Notes: generated by a model from the letters alone, not told the origin. Counted from the first letter of the stretch, positions 44,766-54,234 are shown. The stretch: DNA of 64,000 nt from Ruegeria lacuscaerulensis (GCF_013034685.1 NZ_WQGO01000005.1:186001-250000); one strand, 5' to 3'. A program made the numbers and translations.

Positions 44766-44784
44766 GCCGATTTTCAAATTCGGC
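44766..44784 (-). promoter_or_regulatory. Small hairpin between adhesin and SapC genes
   Basis: GCCGA (44766-44770) and TCGGC (44780-44784), extended by A-T pairs, in the 58-base gap after the adhesin stop. It could separate expression of the adhesin from that of its exporter. Confidence 0.3.
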
Positions 44785-44796
44785 AGTATCGTTGGA

Positions 44797-47700
44797 TCAG
44801 GCGGATGCGCCAGTTGGGTCGGTGTGCAGGATATTGTCGGGGGACAAACCGCTTAGGTCGTCCAGCCCTGTGAATTCTGCAACTGTTTCAACCGATGCTG
44901 CATTTGGTGCGCTGTATTCGACATGGACCAACACGCTGTCATTGCCATCTGTCGCCATGACATAGATTTCGTCACCCGCTTGCAGATCGCTCAAACTCTC
45001 GACAGCGTTTTCAATTGTGCCTGCGCTCAAATCTACCAAAACGGTCGTAAGACCCACGAAACCAGTATTTGTGCCAACGGCGTCTCCCAGTTCCAGGGTT
45101 TCGAAATTAGTTCCGTCTCCCCGCAGTGTGGTACTGTCGAACCCATTGAACATAATCGCATCTGTGACCTCAGCCTTTGCGCCGAGCGTAAAGCCCGTAA
45201 TGGTGTCCACGCCGTTCGCTGCTGGCGTAGCTTCGAAGACCACGACATCCCGCCCTGCGTTCGATACGTCTATGGTGTCGTTTCCTCCGAAACCTTGCAG
45301 GAAATTATCGACGGCGTTTGCGGTGAGCGTATCGTCTCCTCCATTGCCCAATTGGTAGACCGAAGGACCACCGTCGGGCGTATCTATGGTCAGAATGATT
45401 GGTTTGGAAGGATCAACGACAGCCGCGGTAAATGTCACAACGGGTTGTGACAGGTCCGAATAGGTCGTTGCGACCCCCGCGATGTTGACAGCTGATGCTC
45501 CGACTGGATTGGTCAGGAAAAGCCCGAAATCACTGTTCTCGGAAATGGAGGTAGGGTTGATTGTGACAACGGCCGGATCAAATCCGATTTCTGCTGTGAC
45601 GGCCAGCCCGCCCGAGATATCGCGGTTCGGGTCGGCGTGAATTTGGAATATCACTGAAGAACCATCGTTGCTGACTTCCGAGATTGTGTATGCGGCGGGT
45701 AAATACGCGGTTGTTGTATCCGTTGTGGGTGCGGGATCCGGCCCACCCGTAACTGTTGCCTGAACTTGAAAAGTGAGGTCGTCACCAGCGTTTAGACCAG
45801 CAAAGTCGCTTGAAGGGACCGGCAAAGACCATGTCCCGTCTGCGCCAACCGAGGCTGTCCCCACAGGTGTTCCGTTCAGGGTTACACTAACAGTCTGTCC
45901 TGCTGTAAGACCTATCGAACTTCCAGAGACTGTGAGTCCCGTACTCTGCGCGTCTGCGAGCAAGACCGATCCGTTGGTACCCGTGGAATTCAAGGATAGT
46001 ATCGGGCGGAAATCCGTCGTTATCGCTGCCGTCGCCGGTGTCGCCGGATTGCCTGCCAAATCAGCGACATTTGCGCTTATGGTGAAGGCTGTTGTGTCTG
46101 CCAGGCTGCCGAGATCTCCAGAAGGGATGGTCGCGCTCCAACTTCCCGAAGCAACCGTGGCGACATAGTCCTGACCGTTCAGAGAGACCGTAACAGTTTG
46201 CCCATCCTCAGCGGTCGTGGTGCCGGATACCGTCAGGTCCGAGCCCCTTTCCGCGATGTCCAGCGTAGATCCGACAGCTAACGGGTCAATCGCTATGACA
46301 GGCGCTGAAAAATCGGTATCGAAAGTGCTGGTGTCGGCTGCAGTATTGCCTGCCGCGTCGGAAACAGAGGCGGATACGGTGTAGGAGTCCGTGTCTTGTA
46401 ATGCAGTCAGGTCAGAAGGTGTCGCGGTAAACGACCAGCTTCCCGAATTCACAGTGGCGGTCCCTGCGACATCTACGGTGCCATCCCCCCGGACAATTTG
46501 GACGGAAACGACAGCTCCGTCGCCCGCATCGGAGGTGCCGGAAACCACGAGGTTGGTACTAAGTTCTGCGAAGTTCAGAGCAGGCCCGTCCGAAAGTGAA
46601 GTCACGTTGATTGAGGGTGCGGAAAAGTCGGTGTCAAAGCTGCTTGTGGCTCGTACAGCTGGGTTTCCGGCCTCGTCGGAAACATCAGCGGTGACGGCGA
46701 TGGTTGCGCCGTCCGATAGGGCGGCTACGTCACTCGCAGGAGCAGTTGCTGTCCATGCGCCGCCAGATACCATAGCGGTGTAGGATTGGCCTCCGAGATT
46801 GACGGTGACCGTTTGCCCGTCTTCGGCGTTGGTGGTGCCAGTGATTGTCAGATCCGTACCCCTCTCGGATGCATTCATGACAGCGCCAGCCGAAAAACTG
46901 TCGATGCTAAGGGTCGGCGCGGTGACGTCCTTGACGATGGCCGTGCTGGCTTGCGGTGCTATCAATCCATCCGTGTCAGACACATCTGCTGTGATGGAAA
47001 ATGTTCCGCCATCGGTCAATGCGCCGAGATCGGATGCAGGGATAGTAACGTTCCATACTCCACTTGTGACCGTACCTGTATAGGTCTGGCCGTCCAGTGT
47101 GACGGTTACGGTTTGACCATCCTGAACATTTGCCGTCGTCCCGGAAATTGTCAGGTCTGATGTCACTTCCGCCGTGTTCAGTGCGTCGCCAACGGGGAGG
47201 GTTGCGATCGAGATCGATGGCCCGGTCAAGTCGACCGGAATAGATGCGTTGACCAAGGTAGAAATGTTGCCAGCCGCATCTGCTACTGAAACGCCAATTG
47301 CGACAGGTGTGCCGGTCGACAGTCCGCTTAGGTCCGCGGCGGGGATTGTGACAGTCCAGTTTCCTCCGGATGCGGTGCCCGTGTAGATCTGCCCATTGAA
47401 GTCAAGCGAGACTATTTCGCCATCCGCAGCCGTGGTCGTCCCGGTAATATTAAGGTCACTCCCTACGTCAATCAGGTCGATGGATCCGCCAGCTACCGGA
47501 TTGAGGGTCAACGTGGGCGCGGTGAAATCCGTTTCAAAGCTGCCTGTTGCCTGTGGCGCAGGGTTGCCCGCAGCGTCTGTCACATCTGCAGTTACCGAAA
47601 TAGTTGTTCCATCTGGCAAAGCTGACAGGTCTGCCGCTGGTATTGTCGCTGTCCATTGGCCTGCGTTCACCGTGGCTGAATAGACTTGTCCGTTGACGGA

Positions 47701-48672
47701 CACCGTGATGGTTTGCTCGTTTTCAGCGTCCGAAGTTCCGGATACGGTAAGGTCGTTTCCTTGCTCAATGGCGTTCACAACCGCGCCGTGCGAGAAATCG
47801 GTTATTGCCAGCGTCGGAGGAATTGTATCGACATTGAAGGTCACGTTTTCGACCGCCAGTTCGTTCCCGTCGCCGTCAAGATGACGGATCGTAACGGTGT
47901 TGACACCTTGGGGAAGGTTTGCCGCTTGGTCGGGTGTCAGTGCAACGTTCCAGCTTCCGTCTGGTTCGGGCTCCACCGATACGGAAACGGATCCGATCGA
48001 CACTTCAATATCTGTTGTCCCATCGGGCGTGGCCGAATTTAGTGCGGTGCTGCTCAGCGCGTTGGATTGGGCTCCTGCCAAATTCAGGTGGGGAAATGTT
48101 GGTGCCGGAGCGGGATCATCGCCCCCGCCTCCGCCCCCGCCGCCTGCAGCAGCGGCCGCCCCGGCCAAACCAAGTCCACCTAGTGCGGCAGCGCCAACCC
48201 CACTGATGCCACTTGCGGCAGCCGCGCCGCCCGCTTCTGCGGCCAGGCTGAACTGCGCAATCTCAGCCACGATATCTTCCGCGATCATGATTGCACCACT
48301 ATCGAGAATCTGGATGTTCTCTGCCGCTACGATCATCGATTTCCCGTTCGCCAATACAACCAGGACATCGCCATCTTTCAGCAGTTTGACCGATCTGACA
48401 CCTGGGATGGTTTCGGCGAATTGAAAGGCGTAAAGCTCTTCGATCGTGGCTTGCCCCAGAGCAGGCAGCGCCATCAGCGTTGAGCCCAACCCACCTGCAA
48501 GACCCCGACCTGCCCAGCGGCGCATTTTGTCATCAAGCCAACGACGAATCTGCGCTTTGTCCTCGACCCCGGTCTCGGGGTTGTTCGCGTGGCGATTGGA
48601 ATCGTGGTCTTTGGTCATCTTACCCTCACATGTGGTGTCCGCGTCCGCCCAAGGGGTCCAGCTCTTGTTCAT
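44797..48672 (-). CDS. Large secreted Ig-repeat adhesin (BapA-like) with RTX-type C-terminus
   Basis: A 1291-residue protein. Residues 1-180 resemble the BapA prefix (IEELYAFQFAETIPGVRSVK, DGDVLVVLANGKSMIVAAEN), followed by an Ala-rich segment and eight consecutive Gly near residue 180. A first Ig-like unit (about 194-282) and seven repeats of about 100 residues (283-982) follow, with recurring motifs LTVSGTT, DGQTVTVSLNGQ, WTATIPAADL and ADVTDAAGNPA. The end has a cohesin-like beta region and RTX-like GNGGDDTL and GFGGNDTIDV (about 1109-1136). No Sec signal, consistent with type I export by the genes directly downstream. Start 48672 follows GGAGGG. Likely a biofilm or attachment protein. Confidence 0.87.
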   Translation of the reverse strand: MNKSWTPWADADTTCEGKMTKDHDSNRHANNPETGVEDKAQIRRWLDDKMRRWAGRGLAGGLGSTLMALPALGQATIEELYAFQFAETIPGVRSVKLLKDGDVLVVLANGKSMIVAAENIQILDSGAIMIAEDIVAEIAQFSLAAEAGGAAAASGISGVGAAALGGLGLAGAAAAAGGGGGGGGDDPAPAPTFPHLNLAGAQSNALSSTALNSATPDGTTDIEVSIGSVSVSVEPEPDGSWNVALTPDQAANLPQGVNTVTIRHLDGDGNELAVENVTFNVDTIPPTLAITDFSHGAVVNAIEQGNDLTVSGTSDAENEQTITVSVNGQVYSATVNAGQWTATIPAADLSALPDGTTISVTADVTDAAGNPAPQATGSFETDFTAPTLTLNPVAGGSIDLIDVGSDLNITGTTTAADGEIVSLDFNGQIYTGTASGGNWTVTIPAADLSGLSTGTPVAIGVSVADAAGNISTLVNASIPVDLTGPSISIATLPVGDALNTAEVTSDLTISGTTANVQDGQTVTVTLDGQTYTGTVTSGVWNVTIPASDLGALTDGGTFSITADVSDTDGLIAPQASTAIVKDVTAPTLSIDSFSAGAVMNASERGTDLTITGTTNAEDGQTVTVNLGGQSYTAMVSGGAWTATAPASDVAALSDGATIAVTADVSDEAGNPAVRATSSFDTDFSAPSINVTSLSDGPALNFAELSTNLVVSGTSDAGDGAVVSVQIVRGDGTVDVAGTATVNSGSWSFTATPSDLTALQDTDSYTVSASVSDAAGNTAADTSTFDTDFSAPVIAIDPLAVGSTLDIAERGSDLTVSGTTTAEDGQTVTVSLNGQDYVATVASGSWSATIPSGDLGSLADTTAFTISANVADLAGNPATPATAAITTDFRPILSLNSTGTNGSVLLADAQSTGLTVSGSSIGLTAGQTVSVTLNGTPVGTASVGADGTWSLPVPSSDFAGLNAGDDLTFQVQATVTGGPDPAPTTDTTTAYLPAAYTISEVSNDGSSVIFQIHADPNRDISGGLAVTAEIGFDPAVVTINPTSISENSDFGLFLTNPVGASAVNIAGVATTYSDLSQPVVTFTAAVVDPSKPIILTIDTPDGGPSVYQLGNGGDDTLTANAVDNFLQGFGGNDTIDVSNAGRDVVVFEATPAANGVDTITGFTLGAKAEVTDAIMFNGFDSTTLRGDGTNFETLELGDAVGTNTGFVGLTTVLVDLSAGTIENAVESLSDLQAGDEIYVMATDGNDSVLVHVEYSAPNAASVETVAEFTGLDDLSGLSPDNILHTDPTGASA
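45727..47826 (-). repeat. Seven tandem Ig-like domain-coding repeats
   Basis: About 300-base units encode seven diverged beta-sandwich domains of the adhesin. Each opens with a TAPTL-like strand and ends with AAGNPA and (F)xTDF. Units are not identical at DNA level, so the array is old rather than recently amplified; unit 5 has a small insertion (IVRGDGTVDVAG). Confidence 0.85.
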
Positions 48673-48715
48673 CTGTTTTGCCCTCCAGTGACTCATGCGG
48701 TCGGACCAGAAAAAA

Positions 48716-48784
48716 TTGAGTTAAACTGATGCCGAACTTCGCGTTTTCACCACATTTGTGCTTTGGTTTCGGACCGGGCATCAG
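48716..48784. promoter_or_regulatory. Divergent regulatory region with long-spaced inverted repeat
   Basis: CTGATGCC (48726-48733) and GGCATCAG (48777-48784) are exact inverse copies 43 bases apart. Within it, 48716-48736 matches 18 of 21 bases with 13389-13409 upstream of galU. A nine-base palindrome GGTCGGACC lies next to it (48699-48707). Located between the adhesin and the divergent propeller/RTX gene. Confidence 0.5.
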
Positions 48785-48828
48785 ATCATCCTGTCATTAA
48801 AGCCAAGTGTGGCACGGGGTGATTTGAC

Positions 48829-50880
48829 ATGATGCTTCAGTTCGAAGGCATGGTTGCAACGGGAAGCGTAGCGCTCGATTCAGGTATCAGCGATACGGCT
48901 TTAAAAACGTTTAACGCGGACACGTTTCTATACAGCGTGACGGGCCCTGGAGGCGGCATCACGGTTTGGAAGCTGCTAGAAGGCATTGTTCCGCAACAGC
49001 AAGACATTCAATATTACAGCGGGACGATTTCGCAACAAATAGGCAATAGTGCCGAGCTCGTGACGCTTGCCGGTAGTGACCAACTGATTCTGGATGTCGA
49101 TTTGGCCACGGGATTGCTAGGATACACACTTAATCCAGATGGAACTGTCGGAACGTTACAGACCACCGACAGTCTGATCGGGGGCGGAGATGTTTCCGCG
49201 CTTGTGCAATACTCGGTTGAGACGGGTGGAGTGCTGGCCTTGGCCCATGAAGATACGGGTCACATCTCGACCTATCTAGTGAATCCGGACGGAAGTCTGA
49301 CGGTGTCGGGATCCGTCGCCGGTCGCGCCGACTCGATGGAGGTCATTCAATTTGGCAGTGAGAATGTCGTGGTGGCCTCTGATGCAGAGACGGATTCCAT
49401 CGCGATTTACACAGTGGATTCCGCCACGGGGGGACTGTCAGAAGTTGATAACAGCGATGCGCTGAACCAACTGGGCATTGCAGTGCCTACCGCGGTTGAC
49501 GTGGTGCAAGCGTACGGTCAGTCATGGGTCGTCGTCGCCGGGGCGCAGAGCAATTCCATCAGCTTGATGAAGCTGGATGCCTCGGGTTCGCTTGTACCCA
49601 CGGATCACGTGTTGGATTCGTTGCACACGCGGTTCGAAACCCTTCAGGACATGTCCGTCATCGAGGTGGACGGCCATGTGTTCTTAGTGGCTGGGGGAGG
49701 CGATGACGGGGTCACACTTTTCACGATGACACCGGGCGGGCAACTGGTTTACCTGGGCAGTTTTGCCGACACGTTGGACACCGGACTACAAAATGTTGAG
49801 ACAGTGATCACGGCTCATGTCGGGGATGAGCTGCAAATATTTGCCTCCTCACAACAGGATGGTGGTCTGACGCAATTGACAGTTGACCTCTCTGATCTGG
49901 GGATCGTGCAGGAAGGGTTTGGCACGATCACTGGCACAAATCAAAACGACATGCTTAACGGAGGTATTCTCGACACGAATTTGTCGGGTGGGGCGGGAGA
50001 TGACATCCTGATCGCCGGTGCCGGAGCCACGGAGATGACCGGTGGGGCCGGAGCGGATATTTTCGTCATGCAGCATGGCAGCGCCCCTGTGATCATTACT
50101 GATTTCGAGGCGGGTACAGACCGTCTGGACATGTTCGATTTCCCACTGCTGCGCACGCCGGATCAACTTACATTCACGGCTACAGGTCAGGGGGCCTGGA
50201 TAGAGTTTCTGGACACTACGGTCGAACTCATATCCGCTGCGGGAGGTCCATTGTCCGAGCAACAGGTATTCGGCGCGGGCTTTGGTGGCCCCGATCATAT
50301 ACCCGTGGACCTGGGGACTTTGGGGGGTCTGGACCCCGGTAGCTCGGATGGTGTTCTGGGCGATATCTCGATCGATTCCCAAACGCAGAATCCGGCTTTG
50401 GCCAATGCAGAAATCCAGTTAGCGCTCGAAGGCGGGGGCATTTTGACCGTGCGCGCGGACGAGAATGGTGTATTCGACTTTGACCTCCCTCCTGGGATGT
50501 TCTCGGGTGAATTTGACGTGATCAAGGGCTATTCAACAGCAAGTGCCGATATCAATGCCCTAGACGCGCTTCAGGTTTTGCGTATTTCCGTCGGGCTTGA
50601 ACCAACATGGGGACCGGCCTCGGCCGAGAATCTGATTGCGGCCGACATCACGCAAGACGGCACTGTAAATGCGTTGGACGCGCTGGCGATTTTGCAGGTT
50701 TCTGTTGGGCAATCTACCCCACATTCGCCGGAATGGGTGTTCTTGGACGATGATGCGGATCTCAGCGGCATCACGCCGAACAATGTGTCCTACGAAACAG
50801 GGGTCGATATCGTTGCCGTAGACAACGTGATCACCGCAGATATGACCACTATCCTGCTTGGCAATATTGAACAGGCCTAG
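48829..50880 (+). CDS. Secreted propeller-RTX-dockerin-like protein
   Basis: A 683-residue protein without a Sec signal. Residues 1-355 are repeating beta strands like a lactonase/WD-type propeller (SIAIYTVDSATGGLSEVD, SISLMKLDASGSLVP, GVTLFTMTPGGQLVYLGSF). Residues 365-440 are RTX/serralysin-type calcium repeats (LSGGAGDDILIAGAG, MTGGAGADIFVM, ITDFEAGTDRLDMFDF). Residues 510-565 look like a small beta-sandwich. Residues 573-627 hold two dockerin-like segments: ADINALDALQVLRISVG and ADITQDGTVNALDALAIL. RTX repeats predict type I export, and two exporters flank the gene. Ligand or activity unknown. The start is ATG 48829 or 48832, after GGGGTG. Confidence 0.8.
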   Translation: MMLQFEGMVATGSVALDSGISDTALKTFNADTFLYSVTGPGGGITVWKLLEGIVPQQQDIQYYSGTISQQIGNSAELVTLAGSDQLILDVDLATGLLGYTLNPDGTVGTLQTTDSLIGGGDVSALVQYSVETGGVLALAHEDTGHISTYLVNPDGSLTVSGSVAGRADSMEVIQFGSENVVVASDAETDSIAIYTVDSATGGLSEVDNSDALNQLGIAVPTAVDVVQAYGQSWVVVAGAQSNSISLMKLDASGSLVPTDHVLDSLHTRFETLQDMSVIEVDGHVFLVAGGGDDGVTLFTMTPGGQLVYLGSFADTLDTGLQNVETVITAHVGDELQIFASSQQDGGLTQLTVDLSDLGIVQEGFGTITGTNQNDMLNGGILDTNLSGGAGDDILIAGAGATEMTGGAGADIFVMQHGSAPVIITDFEAGTDRLDMFDFPLLRTPDQLTFTATGQGAWIEFLDTTVELISAAGGPLSEQQVFGAGFGGPDHIPVDLGTLGGLDPGSSDGVLGDISIDSQTQNPALANAEIQLALEGGGILTVRADENGVFDFDLPPGMFSGEFDVIKGYSTASADINALDALQVLRISVGLEPTWGPASAENLIAADITQDGTVNALDALAILQVSVGQSTPHSPEWVFLDDDADLSGITPNNVSYETGVDIVAVDNVITADMTTILLGNIEQA

Positions 50881-50885
50881 CCGCT

Positions 50886-52199
50886 CTATTCCCGGAACGC
50901 CCTGTTGAAATAGTCCGACAATGGTTTGACCAGATAGGACAGAGGCGTACGCTCATCTGTTTTAATCATGGTTTCGACGGGCATTCCGGGGAGCAGTTCC
51001 TGACCGTTCAGACGGCCAAGCTGTCCTTCATTTGGTACAACTTCGGCGCGATAAAAGGTCAGCCCGGTGTTGTCATCGGTAAAAGCATCAGCCGAAACGT
51101 TGATGACTTGCCCTTCGATTTCTGGTGTTTCACGCTGATTGAACGCGGTGAATCGCAGCAGGACAGGCTGTCCCACGTGCAGCTGATCGACATGAATAGC
51201 GTCCACGCGCGAGGCTACCAGTAAAGGTGTGTCCAAGGGCACCACATACATCATAGGCTCGGCGGGTTGGACCACGGATTGCAACGCGAAAACCTGACTG
51301 CCATAGACGACCCCTGTCACCGGTGCGCGAATATCCAGCCTGGACAGACGCACGGTCAGGGACAGGCGTCGCTCGGCCAGTTCAGCGATCTGTGCCTGAA
51401 CATCGCGCAGGGTCGATATCGCCTCTTCTCGGCGGGCTGCTTTCAGCTCGACAATCTGGATCTCGGTTGCCGCGATCTGCCCGCGCAAACGGGCGATATT
51501 GGCCTCTAACCGGCCGATATCCCCGGTCAGGCTGGCCTCTTCCCGCAACAGCGCCGAGACCCTGCTGGCCTGTGTCAGGCCCCGATCGAACAAGCTCTGC
51601 TGATCTTCCAGCTCCTCCCGGATCAACTCGACTTGACGGCGCAGAGAGATAAGCTGAGCCTCCGTACCTTCAATCTCGCTTTCCGTCTGAATGCGTTGCT
51701 TCCCGAGCTGCTCGGCTTGTTGACTTAATGTGTCCAACCGGGCCTCGAACAAACGTTGCTGGCCGCCGACTAGTTCGGGTTCGATGGCCTCTTGCCGTTC
51801 CAATTCGTCCAGACGTGCGCGCAACTCCTGTGCCGGGATGCCGTCACGTTCCGCTTCCAGTCGGGCTTTGCGGGCCAAAAGCTCGAACAGTTGAGTTTCT
51901 ACGATGATTTTCTCAGATTTCAGAAAAGTACCGTCCAACCGGATTAACAGATCGCCCTGCTGAACCTCGTCACCGTCGCGCACGAAAATCTCTCCGACCA
52001 CGCCGCCGTCGGGGTGCTGAACGACCTGCCGGTTGCTTTGAACTTCGATCGTCCCCTGCGAAATAATGGCCCCTGCAAGTCGGGTCTGTACGGCCCAGAT
52101 TCCCAAACCGCCAACCAGAATGGCCAAGGCGACAAACCCCACCATCGCCGGAAATGTGATGCGCCAAACAGGACGCGTATCAGAGCTGCTTTTTTGCAT
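50886..52199 (-). CDS. Type I secretion membrane-fusion protein (PrsE/HlyD family), system B
   Basis: A 437-residue adaptor. One membrane helix (about 15-37, FPAMVGFVALAILVGGLGIW), then GTIEVQSNRQVVQHPDGGVV and FVRDGDEVQQGDLLIRLDG (lipoyl half), a long coiled coil (90-290), and the barrel half with ITAPVTG-equivalent LDIRAPVTGVVYGSQVFALQ and a final PLSYLVKPLSDYFNRAFRE. Its start overlaps the ABC stop (ATGA). It ends five bases from the convergent propeller/RTX gene. PrtD/PrsD-PrsE systems export RTX enzymes and adhesins. Confidence 0.93.
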   Translation of the reverse strand: MQKSSSDTRPVWRITFPAMVGFVALAILVGGLGIWAVQTRLAGAIISQGTIEVQSNRQVVQHPDGGVVGEIFVRDGDEVQQGDLLIRLDGTFLKSEKIIVETQLFELLARKARLEAERDGIPAQELRARLDELERQEAIEPELVGGQQRLFEARLDTLSQQAEQLGKQRIQTESEIEGTEAQLISLRRQVELIREELEDQQSLFDRGLTQASRVSALLREEASLTGDIGRLEANIARLRGQIAATEIQIVELKAARREEAISTLRDVQAQIAELAERRLSLTVRLSRLDIRAPVTGVVYGSQVFALQSVVQPAEPMMYVVPLDTPLLVASRVDAIHVDQLHVGQPVLLRFTAFNQRETPEIEGQVINVSADAFTDDNTGLTFYRAEVVPNEGQLGRLNGQELLPGMPVETMIKTDERTPLSYLVKPLSDYFNRAFRE

Positions 52200-53938
52200 C
52201 AATTCCCCGCCTGACTGAGGCCGCGTTTGATCGCACCAGCGTTTTGGACCATGGCTCCCAGCACCTCGTCGCGGGCACCGGACTTGATGATCTGTCCACG
52301 TTCGACAACGATCAGGTTTTCACATTCCGAAATTGCCTGCGGACGATGCGTCATGATTATCACGGATTTCCCAGCTGCCTTGAAGCCGCGCACTGCGGTG
52401 TTCAGCGCCTCTGTCCCATCGGCGTCCAAGGCCGAGTTCGGTTCGTCCAAAATCAAAAGTACCGGGTCCCCGTAGAGGGCGCGCGCCAGAGCGATCCGCT
52501 GTTTTTGACCACCTGAAAGCTGGCTATCGTTGCCTTCAAGAAACGTGTCATAGCCTTTTGGCAGCGTTAGGATCAGCTCATGCGCGTTCGCTTTTCGGGC
52601 AGCTTCAACCACGGCCTCGGCGTCCGGGTTTTCCGACATTCGTGCGATGTTTTCCGCAACAGTGCCATTGAACAGGGTCACGGTCTGCGGCAGATAGCCG
52701 ATATGCTGGCCCAGATCGGTCGGGTCGTATTGATCCAACGTCGCACCGCCCAAGCGGATTTCGCCGACCGCCGGATGCCACAATCCCAGCAAGGCTTTGG
52801 CTAGTGTCGATTTGCCCGAACCGCTGCGCCCGATCACGCCCAGAGCGCTGCCCGGTGCCAGGTTTAGGGAAATGTTGCGCAAAGTTGGTTTTTCCGCACC
52901 CGGTGGAATGACGGTTAGTCCCTTGGCCGTCAACCGGGCCTCGGGAACAGGCAGCTTGGTACGAGGCGTTTCAGGTGGAGTTGAATCCAGAAACTCGTTC
53001 AGAGACCCCCAGGCTGTTCGGGCACGTTCGATCATCGCCCATTGGCCAATTGTCTGCTCGATCGGAGCCAGCGCGCGACCCAGCAGAATAGAGCCAGCAA
53101 TCATCGCGCCCGGTGTCAACTCGTTGCGCAGAACCAGCCAGGCTCCCAAAGCCAGCATAGCGGATTGCAGGAACAGTCGCAGTGATTTGGTCAGTGAGGT
53201 AAAACTGCCAGTCCAGTCGCTGGCTGCGATTGTCTGATGCAATGCATTGGTGCGTTGTTTTTGCCAACGCTGAATGATGTCCTTCTGCATCCCTTGAGAG
53301 CGTACAATTTCCGCCGCTTGCCGCGCGTGTTCGGAAAAGGAATTCGCCTGTGCCGAAGCCGATTGCGCCGTGGCCACCTTGCGCCGTGTCAGCGCTTGGT
53401 TCAGCAATGCTATAGTCACCAGAAATGCTCCGCCGCCTACGGCAAGCCATCCCAGCATCGGGTGGAACAGGAAGATGGCAGCCATGAAAACCGGTGTCCA
53501 CGGAATGTCCATCACAGCCAACAATACCGGCGATGAGCAGAGGTTTTGAATGGCTTCCAAATCCCGCAAACCTGTTGAAGGCGCAGCCCGGACCTGAGGA
53601 TTCAAAGATCGTTGTAACGTCGCCTCGAACACACGTTCGTCCAGGGTCGACTGGAATCGGGCACCAAAACGGGCCACGATACGGCCCCTGGCATAGTCCA
53701 GCATTGCCATCAACCCGTACAAAAGCGCCACTAACAGGAAAAGAGCAGTCAATGTTTCGACCGCGCGCGACCCCAGAACGCGGTCGTAAACCTGCAGCAT
53801 GAACAACGGTCCGGTCAGCATCAGCAGATTCACGAAAATGCTGAACAAGAAGGCGAGCGTCAGAAAGGCTGATCCCTGATTGCGAACTTTGCGCAGCTCG
53901 TGTTGTGGAGGTTGAGAGAAACGGCTTGCTGGCTTCAC
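52199..53938 (-). CDS. Type I secretion ABC exporter (PrtD/PrsD family), system B
   Basis: A half-transporter of about 579 residues without a C39-like domain. Six helices start at SAFLTLAFLFSIFVNLLMLT and GPLFMLQVYDRVLGSRAVET, the standard PrtD opening. The ATPase has GRSGSGKSTLAKALLGLW, YLPQTVTLFNGTVAENIARM, LSGGQKQRIALARALYGDP and LLILDEPNSALDADG. The start is unclear: GTG at 53938 is used here, TTG at 53986 opens the frame, and none has a good ribosome site. It forms a second, separate type I system beside the adhesin cluster and lacks its own TolC gene in the window. Confidence 0.9.
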   Translation of the reverse strand: MKPASRFSQPPQHELRKVRNQGSAFLTLAFLFSIFVNLLMLTGPLFMLQVYDRVLGSRAVETLTALFLLVALLYGLMAMLDYARGRIVARFGARFQSTLDERVFEATLQRSLNPQVRAAPSTGLRDLEAIQNLCSSPVLLAVMDIPWTPVFMAAIFLFHPMLGWLAVGGGAFLVTIALLNQALTRRKVATAQSASAQANSFSEHARQAAEIVRSQGMQKDIIQRWQKQRTNALHQTIAASDWTGSFTSLTKSLRLFLQSAMLALGAWLVLRNELTPGAMIAGSILLGRALAPIEQTIGQWAMIERARTAWGSLNEFLDSTPPETPRTKLPVPEARLTAKGLTVIPPGAEKPTLRNISLNLAPGSALGVIGRSGSGKSTLAKALLGLWHPAVGEIRLGGATLDQYDPTDLGQHIGYLPQTVTLFNGTVAENIARMSENPDAEAVVEAARKANAHELILTLPKGYDTFLEGNDSQLSGGQKQRIALARALYGDPVLLILDEPNSALDADGTEALNTAVRGFKAAGKSVIIMTHRPQAISECENLIVVERGQIIKSGARDEVLGAMVQNAGAIKRGLSQAGN

Positions 53939-54160
53939 GAGTAGGACTTTCGACGACAATGCTGTTTTGACTCTAACGCACCACAAAGACAGTTAAAATG
54001 CATGGGTTGTGAGATAGAGCGGAACACTGCCGCAAAAGCTACATCAAACACACAGTGATGGGAATGATCGGACCGCCGCGGATCAGACGCCGTTGCTCCC
54101 CTGACGATTCCGGAATTGCGGCGATAATGTCTCACGACGCCCTCGGGCCGTTTCGGTCAG

Positions 54161-54190
54161 TTGAATAGCGGTGCAATCGGCGTCTACGAT
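54161..54190 (+). promoter_or_regulatory. Possible promoter before the SWIM-protein gene
   Basis: TTGAAT (54161-54166), 18 bases, TACGAT (54185-54190). Just downstream CGGAAC (54195-54200) and GTTCCG (54219-54224) can pair to form a leader stem next to the start codon. The 296-base gap 53939-54234 shows no other gene. Confidence 0.35.
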
Positions 54191-54234
54191 GAATCGGAAC
54201 AAATTGATTAGTTTTTAAGTTCCGGTATCCGGAG

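Noticed and set aside
45727-47826. CRISPR-like regular spacing in the adhesin gene
   Set aside because: The regularity is the 300-base coding unit of Ig-like domains; no short identical repeats with unique spacers.
45017-48424. Several long open frames on the + strand opposite the adhesin
   Set aside because: They lie antisense to a clear repeat protein, have low-complexity Pro/Ser/Arg translations and no ribosome sites; they come from codon bias of the real gene.
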